NCBI GenBank assembly: GCA_016195145.1
Contig: JACQAF010000161.1
Span: forward strand, 1-33,850
DNA from: Rhodospirillales bacterium
GTDB lineage: Bacteria; Pseudomonadota; Alphaproteobacteria; CACIAM-22H2
Length of the DNA: 33,850 bases
Direction: 5' to 3'
Shown: positions 1 to 7,997 of the stretch, piece after piece
Layout of the letters: each line of letters opens with the position of its first letter
How positions within the stretch are numbered: position 1 is the first letter of the stretch
The notes under the pieces: generated by a model
What the model was told of the DNA's origin: nothing
The model's database searches: none
What the model saw: only the letters and a program-made list of their open reading frames with translations
Position numbers and translations under genes: made by a program

Positions 1-1
1 C

Positions 2-40
2 TTCGCCCTGCCCGCCTTCGTCTACCGCCACATGCGCTGA
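2..40 (+). CDS. C-terminal tail of an unidentified protein (partial)
   Basis: Frame 2 reads 12 residues (FALPAFVYRHMR) and stops at TGA 38-40; the gene begins before the window. The hydrophobic stretch followed by basic residues would suit the end of a membrane protein, but this is too short to assign. Confidence 0.35.
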   Translation, partial: FALPAFVYRHMR

Positions 41-119
41 TCCGTGCCGCCGGCGCGGCTTGAGCGCGCGGCGGTCTTGGCCCACAATCCCCCTCACAAC
101 GCCACGAGGGGAGATGCTC

Positions 120-1202
120 ATGTCGATGCCCGGACCCGAATATGTCGGCGCCGACCAGGCGATGCGCCTGTCGGCCTTTTCCGTCCAGGACCATTACCCG
201 ACCCGCGGCCGCACCGTCGCCGAGCTCTATCGCGAGCTGATCGGCCAGGCGGAGCTGGCCGACGAGCTGGGCTACGATAGCTTCTTCGTCGCCGAACACC
301 ATTTCCATGAATACGGCGTCATCCCCAATCCGGCGGTGATGATCGCGGCCCTGGCCGCGCATACGAAGCGCATCCGCCTCGGCTCGGCGGTCGCCATCCT
401 TCCCTTCCACCATCCGCTTACCGTCGCCGAAAACTACGCCATGGCCGATTTGCTGTCGGGCGGGCGGCTGGTGCTGGGCGTCGGCTCGGGCTACCTCAAG
501 CACGAATTCGCCGGCTACGCCATCGATGGAGCCGAAAAGCGCGAACGTTTCGACGAGGCGCTCGCCGTCCTCAAGCGGGCGCTGGCCGGCGAACGGCTCG
601 ATTTCAAAGGCAAGTTCACCGCCTTCGACAGCGTGGCGCTCAACGTCCTGCCGGTGCAACGGCCCACCCCACCGATCTATGTCGCCGTTCTCAAGCGCGA
701 AGGGGCGTATTTCGTCGGCCGCCAGGGTCACGACATCATGTGCGTGCCCTATGCTTCGGTCGACCGTTTCGAGGAAGTCGGCGCGATGGCCGCCGAGTTT
801 CGCAAAGGCCGCGCCGAAGCGGGCCTCGCGCCCGAGACCGGCGACGGCCTGTTCGCCTTCCACACCCATGTCGCGGAAAGCGACGCGGCGTGCCGGCGCG
901 AAGCGGCCGAGGCGTTCGATCTTTACGTCGAAACGCGGCTCTATGCCAAGCGCCAGACCTTTGACGATATCCTCAAAAGCGGCCTCGGCCTGTTCGGGTC
1001 GGTCGATACGGTGGTCGAGAAACTGGTCCGCCTGCGCGAAATGGGGGTGAATCACGTCATGGCGCTGATGAATTTCGGCCTGATGACCGACGATCGCGTG
1101 CGCCGCTCGATGCGGCTGATGGCCGAAGAGGTCATGCCGCGGGTGCGCCGGCGATTGGCCGCTGGCAAGACCGTCCCCTTCCGCCGCCAGACGGGGCAGT
1201 AA
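120..1202 (+). CDS. LLM-class flavin-dependent oxidoreductase (bacterial luciferase-like)
   Basis: A protein of about 360 residues with the luciferase-like monooxygenase layout: an early AELADELGYDSFFVAEHH block (flavin barrel strand and helix), then TKRIRLGSAVAILPFHHPL, then the SGGRLVLGVGSGY glycine-rich segment near the phosphate site. These enzymes use reduced FMN or F420 to oxygenate or reduce small organic substrates; the substrate cannot be read here. The open frame extends up to position 60, but I chose ATG 120 because GAGGGGAG at 106-113 gives a well-spaced ribosome site; ATG 114 and 126 are alternatives. It lies alone on the plus strand and converges on the pentapeptide gene. Confidence 0.88.
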   Translation: MSMPGPEYVGADQAMRLSAFSVQDHYPTRGRTVAELYRELIGQAELADELGYDSFFVAEHHFHEYGVIPNPAVMIAALAAHTKRIRLGSAVAILPFHHPLTVAENYAMADLLSGGRLVLGVGSGYLKHEFAGYAIDGAEKRERFDEALAVLKRALAGERLDFKGKFTAFDSVALNVLPVQRPTPPIYVAVLKREGAYFVGRQGHDIMCVPYASVDRFEEVGAMAAEFRKGRAEAGLAPETGDGLFAFHTHVAESDAACRREAAEAFDLYVETRLYAKRQTFDDILKSGLGLFGSVDTVVEKLVRLREMGVNHVMALMNFGLMTDDRVRRSMRLMAEEVMPRVRRRLAAGKTVPFRRQTGQ

Positions 1203-1219
1203 CCGGCGTCACGCGCCGG
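1203..1219. terminator. GC hairpin between convergent genes
   Basis: CCGGCG (1203-1208), loop TCACG, CGCCGG (1214-1219), directly after the flavin oxidoreductase stop and 11 bases from the pentapeptide gene stop. There is no T-tract on either side, so it is only a weak bidirectional terminator candidate. Confidence 0.35.
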
Positions 1220-1230
1220 CAAGGAATTCT

Positions 1231-2535
1231 CTACGATCGCGGCATCGCCGCGCCGTCGAGATTTGCGCCGTCGAGATTGGCGTTTTCGAGATTGGCGTCG
1301 GTCAGCTTCGCCTTGCTCAGATTGGCCTTGGCGAGGTTGGCGTCGGTCAGATTGGCCTTGAACAGATTGGCCTCGCTGAGATCGGCTTCGCTGAAATTAC
1401 AGGCGGCGAGATTGGCCGCCCATAGCCGCCCGGTCGGTTTGCCGTCCGGGCCTTTCATGTCGACCGCCGCCAGGTTCGCGCCCGTGAGCTTCGCCTTGCT
1501 GAGATCGGCGTGCGAGAGATTGGCCCCGTCGAGATGCGCGCCCGTCAGATCGGCCCCGACGAGCGCCGTGCTCGACAGATCGGTCATGATCATCGACGCG
1601 CCGCGCAATTTCGCCCCGATCAGCTTCGCGCCGCGCAGCGTCGCCCCGCTCAGATTGACGTTGGTCAGGTCGATATGGCTCATGTCGGCGTCGCTGAGAT
1701 TGGCGCGCTCGCCTGAACGGCCATCGGAGCGGATCCACTCCTGGTGGTCGCTCAAGGTTTTCTGGATCGCGTCGGAAAACGAATCGGCCGAGCGGGCGAG
1801 GTTCGCGCCGGTAATATCGGCCTTGCTGAGGTCGATGCCGGTCAGCGTCGCCCCGGTGAGATCGGCGCCGCGCATATTGGCCCCGTCGACGATCACGCCG
1901 GTGAGGTCGGCGCCGCGCAGATTGGCCCCGGTCAGCGTGGCGCCGGCGAAGCTCGCGCCCTTGAGATCGGCCCCCGACAGATTGGCCCGCGCCAGCGTCG
2001 CCTTGGACAGATTGCACCCCGTCATCCGCGCGCCCGAGCAATCGGCATCGTTGAGCTTGGCGTTGGACAGGTCGGCCCCGGTTACGTTTGCCCGCGCCAG
2101 CACCGCCTTTTCCATCTCCGCACCGCCGAGATCGGCGGCGACGACGCTGAGCCCATTCTTGCTCTGCGAGTTGAGCAGCGTGCCACCGCGCAAATCGACG
2201 TCGCGCATATTGGCGCCGTTCAGCTTCGCCCCGCGCAGATAGGCCCCGCGCAGATCGGCCCCCGAAATATCGGCGAAGGTCAGGTCGGCGCGGTCGAGAT
2301 TGGCGGCGAACAGATCGGCCTGGTTGAGGTTGGCCTCGCTCAGCACCGCCCGCGACAGATTGGCCCCCGACAGCTTGGCCGAACGTAGGTTGGCCTTTTC
2401 CAGACTCACGCCGTGCAGATCGGCCAGGGTGAAATTCGCCCTCGATCCTCCCGGTTGCTGATTAAGCCAACGTTCGTGACTGGTTAAGATTTTGAGGATG
2501 TCTTGGGGCGTCATGGGTGCGGCATAGTAATCCAT
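1231..2535 (-). CDS. Pentapeptide-repeat protein, two-module
   Basis: 434 residues made almost entirely of A(D/N)LxX pentapeptide repeats, predicted to form a right-handed quadrilateral beta-helix. Such proteins act as scaffolds, membrane-associated factors or, in the Qnr/MfpA group, DNA mimics; nothing here points to one role. The N-terminus has a non-repeat segment (SHERWLNQQPGGSRANF), and a related segment (DHQEWIRSDGRSGERANL) recurs in the middle, so the protein seems to consist of two capped repeat blocks joined head to tail. No signal peptide is evident. ATG 2535 is used; ATG 2514 is an alternative, and neither has a clear ribosome site. It lies 67 bases downstream of dinB on the same strand. 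The repetitive codons explain the long false ORFs on the opposite strand. Confidence 0.9.
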   Translation of the reverse strand: MDYYAAPMTPQDILKILTSHERWLNQQPGGSRANFTLADLHGVSLEKANLRSAKLSGANLSRAVLSEANLNQADLFAANLDRADLTFADISGADLRGAYLRGAKLNGANMRDVDLRGGTLLNSQSKNGLSVVAADLGGAEMEKAVLARANVTGADLSNAKLNDADCSGARMTGCNLSKATLARANLSGADLKGASFAGATLTGANLRGADLTGVIVDGANMRGADLTGATLTGIDLSKADITGANLARSADSFSDAIQKTLSDHQEWIRSDGRSGERANLSDADMSHIDLTNVNLSGATLRGAKLIGAKLRGASMIMTDLSSTALVGADLTGAHLDGANLSHADLSKAKLTGANLAAVDMKGPDGKPTGRLWAANLAACNFSEADLSEANLFKANLTDANLAKANLSKAKLTDANLENANLDGANLDGAAMPRS

Positions 2536-2602
2536 CGCCCATAGCGGCGAAAAGGGTTAACCGGACAATATCTTGCCGGATAGCGCCGGCCGCCTGCCGG
2601 CC

Positions 2603-3904
2603 TTAACGGCTCTTTTTGGCCTGGCCCCGGGGGCGGACGGGTTTCAACCCCCGGCCCTTGCCGATGCTGGCGGGCCCGAATTTCTCCCGTACCCGGTCGA
2701 TCGCCCGTTCAACCGCCTCCAGCCGGTCGTCCGGACCTCCAAACAGATCGGCCGGCGGGCCAGCCTCGACGGCCGGCATCAGATCGTCGAGTCCGATGCC
2801 GATCAGCCGGAAGCGTCGCCGGCCGGCCTCGCGGGCAAGCAAGGGGCGGGCGGCCCGGAACATCGCCTCGGCGAGCTGGGTCGGCCGGTCCAACTGGTGA
2901 CGGCGGGTCAGCAGGCGGAAATCGGCCGTCTTGAGCTTGAGTACCGCCGTCCGCCCGACCAGCCCGGCCTGTTTGAGGCGACCGGCGAGTTTTTCGCAGA
3001 GCGGCCACAATTCCTCCTCCAGCGCCGGCAGGGCGGCAAGGTCGGTCTCGAAGGTGGTCTCGGCCGACAATATCTTCGCCTCGTGGTCCCGTTCCACCTC
3101 GCGCGAATCCTCCCCCTCGGCGAGATGGGCGAGGCGCCGGCCGAACGCGCCATAGCGCCGGCCGAGCTCGTCCGCCCCGACCCGCTGCAGATCGCCGATC
3201 ATGGCGATACCGTCGGCGGTGAGCCGGGCCTCCTGCTTCGCGCCGACGCCGGGAATGACCCGTACCGGCCGCCCGGCGAGAAAACCGCGCGCCTCCTGCC
3301 GGCCGATTACGCCGAAGCCGCGCGGCTTGTCGATTTCCGAAGCCAGCTTGGCGAGAAACTTGTTGAAGCTGAGGCCGATCGACACGGTGATGCCGATCTC
3401 GGTCTCGATCCGCCGCGCGAGCCCGGCCAGCGTCAACGCCGGCGGGCGGCGATGCACGGCCTCGGTCCCCGCTAGGTCGAGATACGCCTCGTCGAGCGAC
3501 ACCGGCTCGACCAGCGGCGTCGCCTCGTCGAACAGTGCCCGCACGTCGCGGCTGACGCGGGCGTATTTGGCGATGTCGGGGCGGATGACTACCGCCTGCG
3601 GGCACAGCTTCAGCGCCTTGAACATCGGCATCGCCGAGCGCACGCCGTAGCGCCGCGCGATATAGCAGGCGGTCGTCGCCACGCCGCGCCGGCCGCCGCC
3701 GACGATCAGCGGCCGGTCGGCAAGCGTTGGGTCGTCGCGCTTCTCGACCGAGGCGTAGAAGGCGTCGCAATCGACATGGGCGAAGGCGAGCGCGAACAAT
3801 TCGGGATGGAACAGAAGCCGGGTCGATCCGCAACGCGGGCAGCGTTCGGCCTCGCCCGCGCGGTCGAGCGGCGACAGGCAGTCCCGACACAGGCCGGGCG
3901 CCAT
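2603..3904 (-). CDS. dinB: DNA polymerase IV (Y-family translesion polymerase)
   Basis: 433 residues, longer than the roughly 350 of E. coli DinB. Catalytic motifs are present: HVDCDAFYASVEKRDDP (first metal aspartate and steric gate region) and SLDEAYLD (acidic pair). SIGLSFNKFLAKLASEIDKP is the conserved palm segment, VIPGVGAKQEARL the helix-hairpin-helix of the thumb, and the C-terminal third is the little-finger domain. The first 30 residues add a CxxC-12-CxxC motif that could bind zinc. I recall similar extensions in alphaproteobacterial DinB, but its role is not established here. The start at ATG 3904 lies 12 bases after the stop of the aldolase gene, so the two are probably co-transcribed. 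Lesion bypass and mutagenic DNA synthesis is the expected role. Confidence 0.93.
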   Translation of the reverse strand: MAPGLCRDCLSPLDRAGEAERCPRCGSTRLLFHPELFALAFAHVDCDAFYASVEKRDDPTLADRPLIVGGGRRGVATTACYIARRYGVRSAMPMFKALKLCPQAVVIRPDIAKYARVSRDVRALFDEATPLVEPVSLDEAYLDLAGTEAVHRRPPALTLAGLARRIETEIGITVSIGLSFNKFLAKLASEIDKPRGFGVIGRQEARGFLAGRPVRVIPGVGAKQEARLTADGIAMIGDLQRVGADELGRRYGAFGRRLAHLAEGEDSREVERDHEAKILSAETTFETDLAALPALEEELWPLCEKLAGRLKQAGLVGRTAVLKLKTADFRLLTRRHQLDRPTQLAEAMFRAARPLLAREAGRRRFRLIGIGLDDLMPAVEAGPPADLFGGPDDRLEAVERAIDRVREKFGPASIGKGRGLKPVRPRGQAKKSR

Positions 3905-3916
3905 CGCCGGCCGCGC

Positions 3917-4885
3917 TTATCCGGCCGAGCGCAGCCGCCGCAACGGCTGCGCGAGATCGCCGAGCCGGCGTTCGAGACGGGCGATCAAGCCATCGAGCTC
4001 CTTATGGTCGTCGGCGTCGAGCGCCGCGCCCGGCGCGCGCAGCGCCGCCGTCCCGATCACGCCGCGGCGGCGCAGGATTTCCTTGCGCACGGCGAGGCCG
4101 ATACCGGGCTGGTTCTCGTAACGGACGATCGGCAGATAGGCGTCGTAGAGATCGGCCGCACCCTCGACATCGCCGGCGAAAAACTTCTCGCACACGCCGA
4201 CCAGCATTTCGGGATAGGCGACGCCGGTCATCGCCCCGTCGGCGCCGCGGCCCAGCTCCTGCGGCAGGAACATGCCGCTATTGCCAACCAGGATGCTGAT
4301 CCGCCGGCGTTCGCCCTTCGCCTCGGCGGCGCGCACCTTGGCGAGTTTGCGCAGGCCCGGCACGTCCTCGTGTTTGAGCATCTTGAGGCTCGGGTGATGG
4401 GCGAAGAGCCGGTTGAGCAGCGACGCCGACATGTGGACGGCGGTGAGCTGCGGATAATCCTGGAGCACGATCGGCACCTGCAGCCCCAAATCCCTGATTG
4501 CGCCGGCGATATAGGTCTCGATCTGCTCGTCGGTCTTGAGGCCGGCCATCGGCGAGACCATCACGCCCGCCGCGCCCAGCGTCATCACCTTGTCGGTCAG
4601 CCGCTTGAGATTGAGGTTGCCGGCGCTCGACACGCCGACGACCACCTGCACGCGGCCGTTAACGTGCTTCAGCACCCGCTCGGCGAATTCCAACGATTCG
4701 GCTGCCGACAGCTTCGGCGCTTCGCCCATCACGCCGAGAATGACAATGCCGTCGACCCGCCCGTCGAGATAGAAATCGACCAGCCGGTCGGTGCTGTCGA
4801 AATCGATATCGCCCGCCTCGGTAAAGGGCGTCGCCGAGATGATATAGACGCCCCGGGCGGTTTCATCGAGCGGCTTGGCGGCCAT
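3917..4885 (-). CDS. Dihydrodipicolinate synthase/N-acetylneuraminate lyase-superfamily aldolase
   Basis: 322 residues with the TIM-barrel layout of class I pyruvate aldolases. QDYP supplies the conserved tyrosine (Y144), and HPSLKMLKHEDVPG supplies the Schiff-base lysine (K168 or K171). In true DapA the carboxylate-binding loop is GTTGE; here it is GVMGE (residues 51-55), so the two threonines are gone and lysine biosynthesis is unlikely. A related keto-acid aldolase or dehydratase is more probable. The frame stays open up to 5203, but ATG 4885 is preceded by AGGAG and starts the conserved fold, so the upstream part is discarded. It sits 109 bases after arnD and 12 bases before dinB; a role in Ara4N metabolism is not supported. 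Confidence 0.85.
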   Translation of the reverse strand: MAAKPLDETARGVYIISATPFTEAGDIDFDSTDRLVDFYLDGRVDGIVILGVMGEAPKLSAAESLEFAERVLKHVNGRVQVVVGVSSAGNLNLKRLTDKVMTLGAAGVMVSPMAGLKTDEQIETYIAGAIRDLGLQVPIVLQDYPQLTAVHMSASLLNRLFAHHPSLKMLKHEDVPGLRKLAKVRAAEAKGERRRISILVGNSGMFLPQELGRGADGAMTGVAYPEMLVGVCEKFFAGDVEGAADLYDAYLPIVRYENQPGIGLAVRKEILRRRGVIGTAALRAPGAALDADDHKELDGLIARLERRLGDLAQPLRRLRSAG

Positions 4886-4994
4886 GATGCGGGTTCTCCT
4901 GACGGCGGGATTGACGCATTCGTAGCAAATGCGGCGAGCGGCAACAATGCGGGCGTAGGCAGGCCGAAAGAGTTGGCCGCCCAGGCCCCAAAGG

Positions 4995-5909
4995 TTACGC
5001 GGACGCGGCTCCCTGGACGGCGAGCGTCCCCGACCGCCCGTCGACCGTACCGGCGACCAGTCGCGCCACGGGAATGCCCGATGGCCGGGAGAGCAGCTCG
5101 CGCGCCGTATCGCCGAGATTGACGAAGGCCACTCCCGCCCCGGCCATCGCAGCGAGAAAATCGGCAAACCACGCCTTGCGGGCCATGCCTTCGATCTCGG
5201 CATGGACGGTCATCACGTTAAGCCGGTCGGCGGCGAGCAGGCGCCGATAGGCGTCGATCAGCCTGCTCTCGGGATATTCGGGCCGGCCGAGCAGCTCGTC
5301 GAGCGTCGGCAGGGTGGTCGGTATCTGGAGCGTACGGAAGGTCCGCCCGTCGCAATGCGGGAAAAACGGCGTCGTGCCGCGCGCGTCGCTGGCGTAGTCG
5401 AGCGCGGCCGCGTCATAGGCGGCCAGGCTGTTGGTATCGGCCTGCCAGCCGGCGGCCCCGGCGGTGCGCGCCGGCCGGCCGAAGACATCGGCGAATGCGC
5501 GATGCGCCTTGGCGAATTCGGCGTCAGCCGCGGCCGCGTCCATCCGCGCGAGGCCGTCCTGCCAGCGCACATGGTCCCAGCAATGGATGCCGACCTCGTG
5601 CCCCGCCGCCTCGATGGCGCGCATCGTCGCCGCGTTGCGCCGCGCGATGTTCGGCCCCGGCCACAGCACGCCGTTCAGCAGCGTGCGCCAGCCATAAAGC
5701 GCCACCACGTTGGTGCGCGACACCTTGGCGAAAAAGCCCTTGCGGAAAATGCGCTTGATCGCGCGGCCGGTGTTGTCGGGGCCGAGCGAGAACAGAAACG
5801 TCGCGCGGACGCCCCGCGCGGTCAGCATTTCGGCCAACGCCGGCGCGCCGATGCGCGTGCCGCGGTCGGTGTCGACATCGACCTTGATCGCGAGCCGGAG
5901 ATGGCTCAT
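4995..5909 (-). CDS. arnD: 4-deoxy-4-formamido-L-arabinose-phosphoundecaprenol deformylase
   Basis: 304 residues of the NodB/polysaccharide deacetylase fold. KVDVDTDRGTR (residues 8-18) carries the catalytic and metal aspartates, and HEVGIHCWDHVRWQ carries the two metal histidines. The long insert between them (GWRTLLNGVLWPGPNI) is typical of ArnD. ArnD removes the formyl group from undecaprenyl-phosphate-linked Ara4-formyl-N, committing the sugar to transfer onto lipid A. The frame is open up to 6845 in the shadow of the preceding gene. The real start is ATG 5909, which overlaps the stop of the dehydrogenase gene in an ATGA arrangement, implying translational coupling. It is the last arn gene in the operon. 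Confidence 0.93.
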   Translation of the reverse strand: MSHLRLAIKVDVDTDRGTRIGAPALAEMLTARGVRATFLFSLGPDNTGRAIKRIFRKGFFAKVSRTNVVALYGWRTLLNGVLWPGPNIARRNAATMRAIEAAGHEVGIHCWDHVRWQDGLARMDAAAADAEFAKAHRAFADVFGRPARTAGAAGWQADTNSLAAYDAAALDYASDARGTTPFFPHCDGRTFRTLQIPTTLPTLDELLGRPEYPESRLIDAYRRLLAADRLNVMTVHAEIEGMARKAWFADFLAAMAGAGVAFVNLGDTARELLSRPSGIPVARLVAGTVDGRSGTLAVQGAASA

Positions 5910-6970
5910 GGGGTCGTCGGGGTCTCTCGAAGGTCCGCCGAATCGGTCGGGCCGGCGAGCAGATAGTAGTCGAGCGTCTTGCGGATCGCCGTCTTGAGGT
6001 CGGTCGTCGGCCGCCAGCCGAGATGGGTTTCGGCGTTGCGGATCGAGGGCACGCGCACGAGGATATCCTCGTAGCCGGCGCCGTAATATTCCTTGGATTC
6101 GATCGGTACGATCTTCGCCTTGCGCGCCGCCTCGGCGTAACCGGGGTACGATCCGATCATCTCGACCAGAATCTCGGCCAGTTCGCGGATCGACATGTCG
6201 TTGCGCGCGTCGCCGATATTGAAGATGCGCCCGTCCGCCCCGCCGTTCTTGTTCTCGATAATGCGCACCAGCGCCTCGACCGCGTCGTCGATATAAAGGA
6301 AGCAGCGTCGCTGGCTGCCGCCATTGACCAGATAGACGTTCGAGCCGCGAATGATATTGCCGACGAATTGCGTCAGCACGCGCGAGCTGCCCTCCTTCGC
6401 CGCCCAGATGTTGTCGAGCTTCGGCCCGATCCAGTTGAACGGCCGGAACAGCGTGTATTGCAGGCGCTTCTCGAAGCCGTAGCCATAGATCACCCGGTCG
6501 AGAAGCTGTTTCGAGCAGGCGTAGATCCAGCGCTGCTTGTTGATCGGCCCGAGAACGAAGTTCGAGGTCTCCTCGTCGAACTCGCGCTCGGGATTCATCC
6601 CGTACACCTCGGAGGTCGAGGGGAACAGGATGCGCTTCTTGTGGCGCACGCAGTCGCGCACGATGGCGAGGTTGGCCTCGAAGTCGAGCTCGAACACCGC
6701 CAGCGGGTCCTTCACATAGGTCGCCGGGGTAGCGATGGCGACCAGCGGAATCACCACGTCGCATTTCTTGACGTGGTATTGCACCCACTCGCGATTGATC
6801 GTGATGTCGCCCTCGACGAAGGTGAAGCGCGGATTGCCGAGGCACTTCTCCAGCTTCCCCGACTGAATATCCATGCCGAAGATCGACCAGTCGCGATGCT
6901 TCAGGATGTATTCGCTGAGATTGCTGCCGATGAAACCGTTGACGCCGAGGATCAGGATTTTAAGACTCAC
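5906..6970 (-). CDS. arnA: UDP-glucuronate dehydrogenase/decarboxylase, stand-alone ArnA C-terminal domain
   Basis: 354 residues, matching only the C-terminal half of E. coli ArnA (about 660 residues). It is an extended short-chain dehydrogenase: GVNGFIG (residues 9-15) is the NAD-binding loop, STSEVYG carries the catalytic serine/threonine region, and Y150-A-C-S-K154 is the YxxxK catalytic pair. ArnA-type segments such as FRPFNWIGPKLDNIW are also present. It oxidises and decarboxylates UDP-glucuronate to UDP-4-keto-pentose, the substrate of ArnB. Translation appears to start at GTG 6970, since no ATG precedes the nucleotide-binding motif. The formyltransferase half is a separate gene 100 bases upstream; the AT-rich spacer could hold a secondary promoter. 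Confidence 0.92.
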   Translation of the reverse strand: MSLKILILGVNGFIGSNLSEYILKHRDWSIFGMDIQSGKLEKCLGNPRFTFVEGDITINREWVQYHVKKCDVVIPLVAIATPATYVKDPLAVFELDFEANLAIVRDCVRHKKRILFPSTSEVYGMNPEREFDEETSNFVLGPINKQRWIYACSKQLLDRVIYGYGFEKRLQYTLFRPFNWIGPKLDNIWAAKEGSSRVLTQFVGNIIRGSNVYLVNGGSQRRCFLYIDDAVEALVRIIENKNGGADGRIFNIGDARNDMSIRELAEILVEMIGSYPGYAEAARKAKIVPIESKEYYGAGYEDILVRVPSIRNAETHLGWRPTTDLKTAIRKTLDYYLLAGPTDSADLRETPTTP

Positions 6971-7070
6971 GGGGGACTCGTTTCTCCGCTCGGGATGGGG
7001 GCACGCGGGCGCCAGAATACAAGAGACCGCGCACCAAAGAAGCCAAAAATACGCTTTTTATATCAAATAA

Positions 7071-7997
7071 TTAATCGAGAATGCGGCCGGCGGCGGGAGC
7101 CTCCCCGCCGGCCGGCGATTCGACGATGGGCCCGCCATCCCACTGCCAGTGCCCGATCTCGACCGTCCCCTCGCCCGCCGCGACGCGCAACGGCGTCGAG
7201 GAAACCACCTCGCCCGGCCGCCCCGCGCCCGCGCCGGCATGGGCCCGCCAGACATATAGCCGCCGGCCGTCGAGATGGGTGAACGCGCCGGGAAACGGCT
7301 CGGCCACCGCGCGCACAAGATCGACGATGCGCTGCGCCGGCTGCCGCCAGTCGATACGCCCGTCCTCCGGCCGCCGGCCGCCGAAATAGCTCGCCTGCGA
7401 TTCGTCTTGGACGATGCGCGGCGCTGCCCCGCGCTTCAACGCATCGATCTGTCGCTCAAGCACTCGCCGCGCGGCGGGCACGAGCTTTTGCATCACCTCG
7501 AACGCAGTTTCCTCGGGGCCGATCGCCACCGCTTCCCGGTCGACGATGGCGCCGGCATCGGCGCGCTTGGCCATGCGATGGAGGGTCACGCCGGTTTCGC
7601 GTTCGCCATGCAGCACCGCCCAGTTGACCGGCGCACGCCCGCGATATTTGGGCAACAGGGAGCCGTGCATGTTGAATGCGCCGCGCCGCGCACGATCGAG
7701 CGCCGCCATCGGGATCATTCGCCGGTAATAGAAGGAGAGGATCAGGTCCGGCGCCAGTCGCTTCACCGTTTCGGCGACCTCCGGTCCGTCCTGCGGTTCG
7801 GCGAGGATGACGGGGATGCCGTGGCGGCGGGCAAGTTCGGCGACCGAACGGAACCAGACGCGCTCGCCCGGCGCGTCGGCGTGGGTGAAAACGCAGCGCA
7901 CATTCTCGCCGCGCGCAATCAGCAGGTCGAGACACTCATAGCCGACGTCGCTATAGCCAAAAACGACGATGCCGCCGCTACTCGTCGAGCCGTTCAT
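7071..7997 (-). CDS. arnA: UDP-Ara4N formyltransferase, stand-alone ArnA N-terminal domain
   Basis: 308 residues of the methionyl-tRNA formyltransferase-like family, equivalent to the N-terminal half of ArnA. The signature NMHGSLLPKYRGRAP gives N109 and H111, and ADAG gives D147. These keep the N102-H104-D140 spacing of the E. coli ArnA catalytic triad. It transfers a formyl group from N10-formyltetrahydrofolate to UDP-Ara4N before attachment to the lipid carrier. The frame extends to 8057, but ATG 7997 fits the family N-terminus and overlaps the end of arnC by 20 bases. The order formyltransferase then dehydrogenase is the same as within fused ArnA, so the pair is either an unfused ancestor or a split form. 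Confidence 0.92.
   Translation of the reverse strand: MNGSTSSGGIVVFGYSDVGYECLDLLIARGENVRCVFTHADAPGERVWFRSVAELARRHGIPVILAEPQDGPEVAETVKRLAPDLILSFYYRRMIPMAALDRARRGAFNMHGSLLPKYRGRAPVNWAVLHGERETGVTLHRMAKRADAGAIVDREAVAIGPEETAFEVMQKLVPAARRVLERQIDALKRGAAPRIVQDESQASYFGGRRPEDGRIDWRQPAQRIVDLVRAVAEPFPGAFTHLDGRRLYVWRAHAGAGAGRPGEVVSSTPLRVAAGEGTVEIGHWQWDGGPIVESPAGGEAPAAGRILD

Noticed and set aside
1277..2388. Long plus-strand ORFs opposite the pentapeptide gene
   Set aside because: Their A/P/R/S-rich or G/Q/I/A-rich products are mirror images of the pentapeptide repeat codons and have no ribosome sites or family features.
5910..6845. N-terminal extension of the arnD frame
   Set aside because: This part is an arginine-rich shadow of the ArnA dehydrogenase gene. 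The ATGA overlap and family alignment place the arnD start at 5909.
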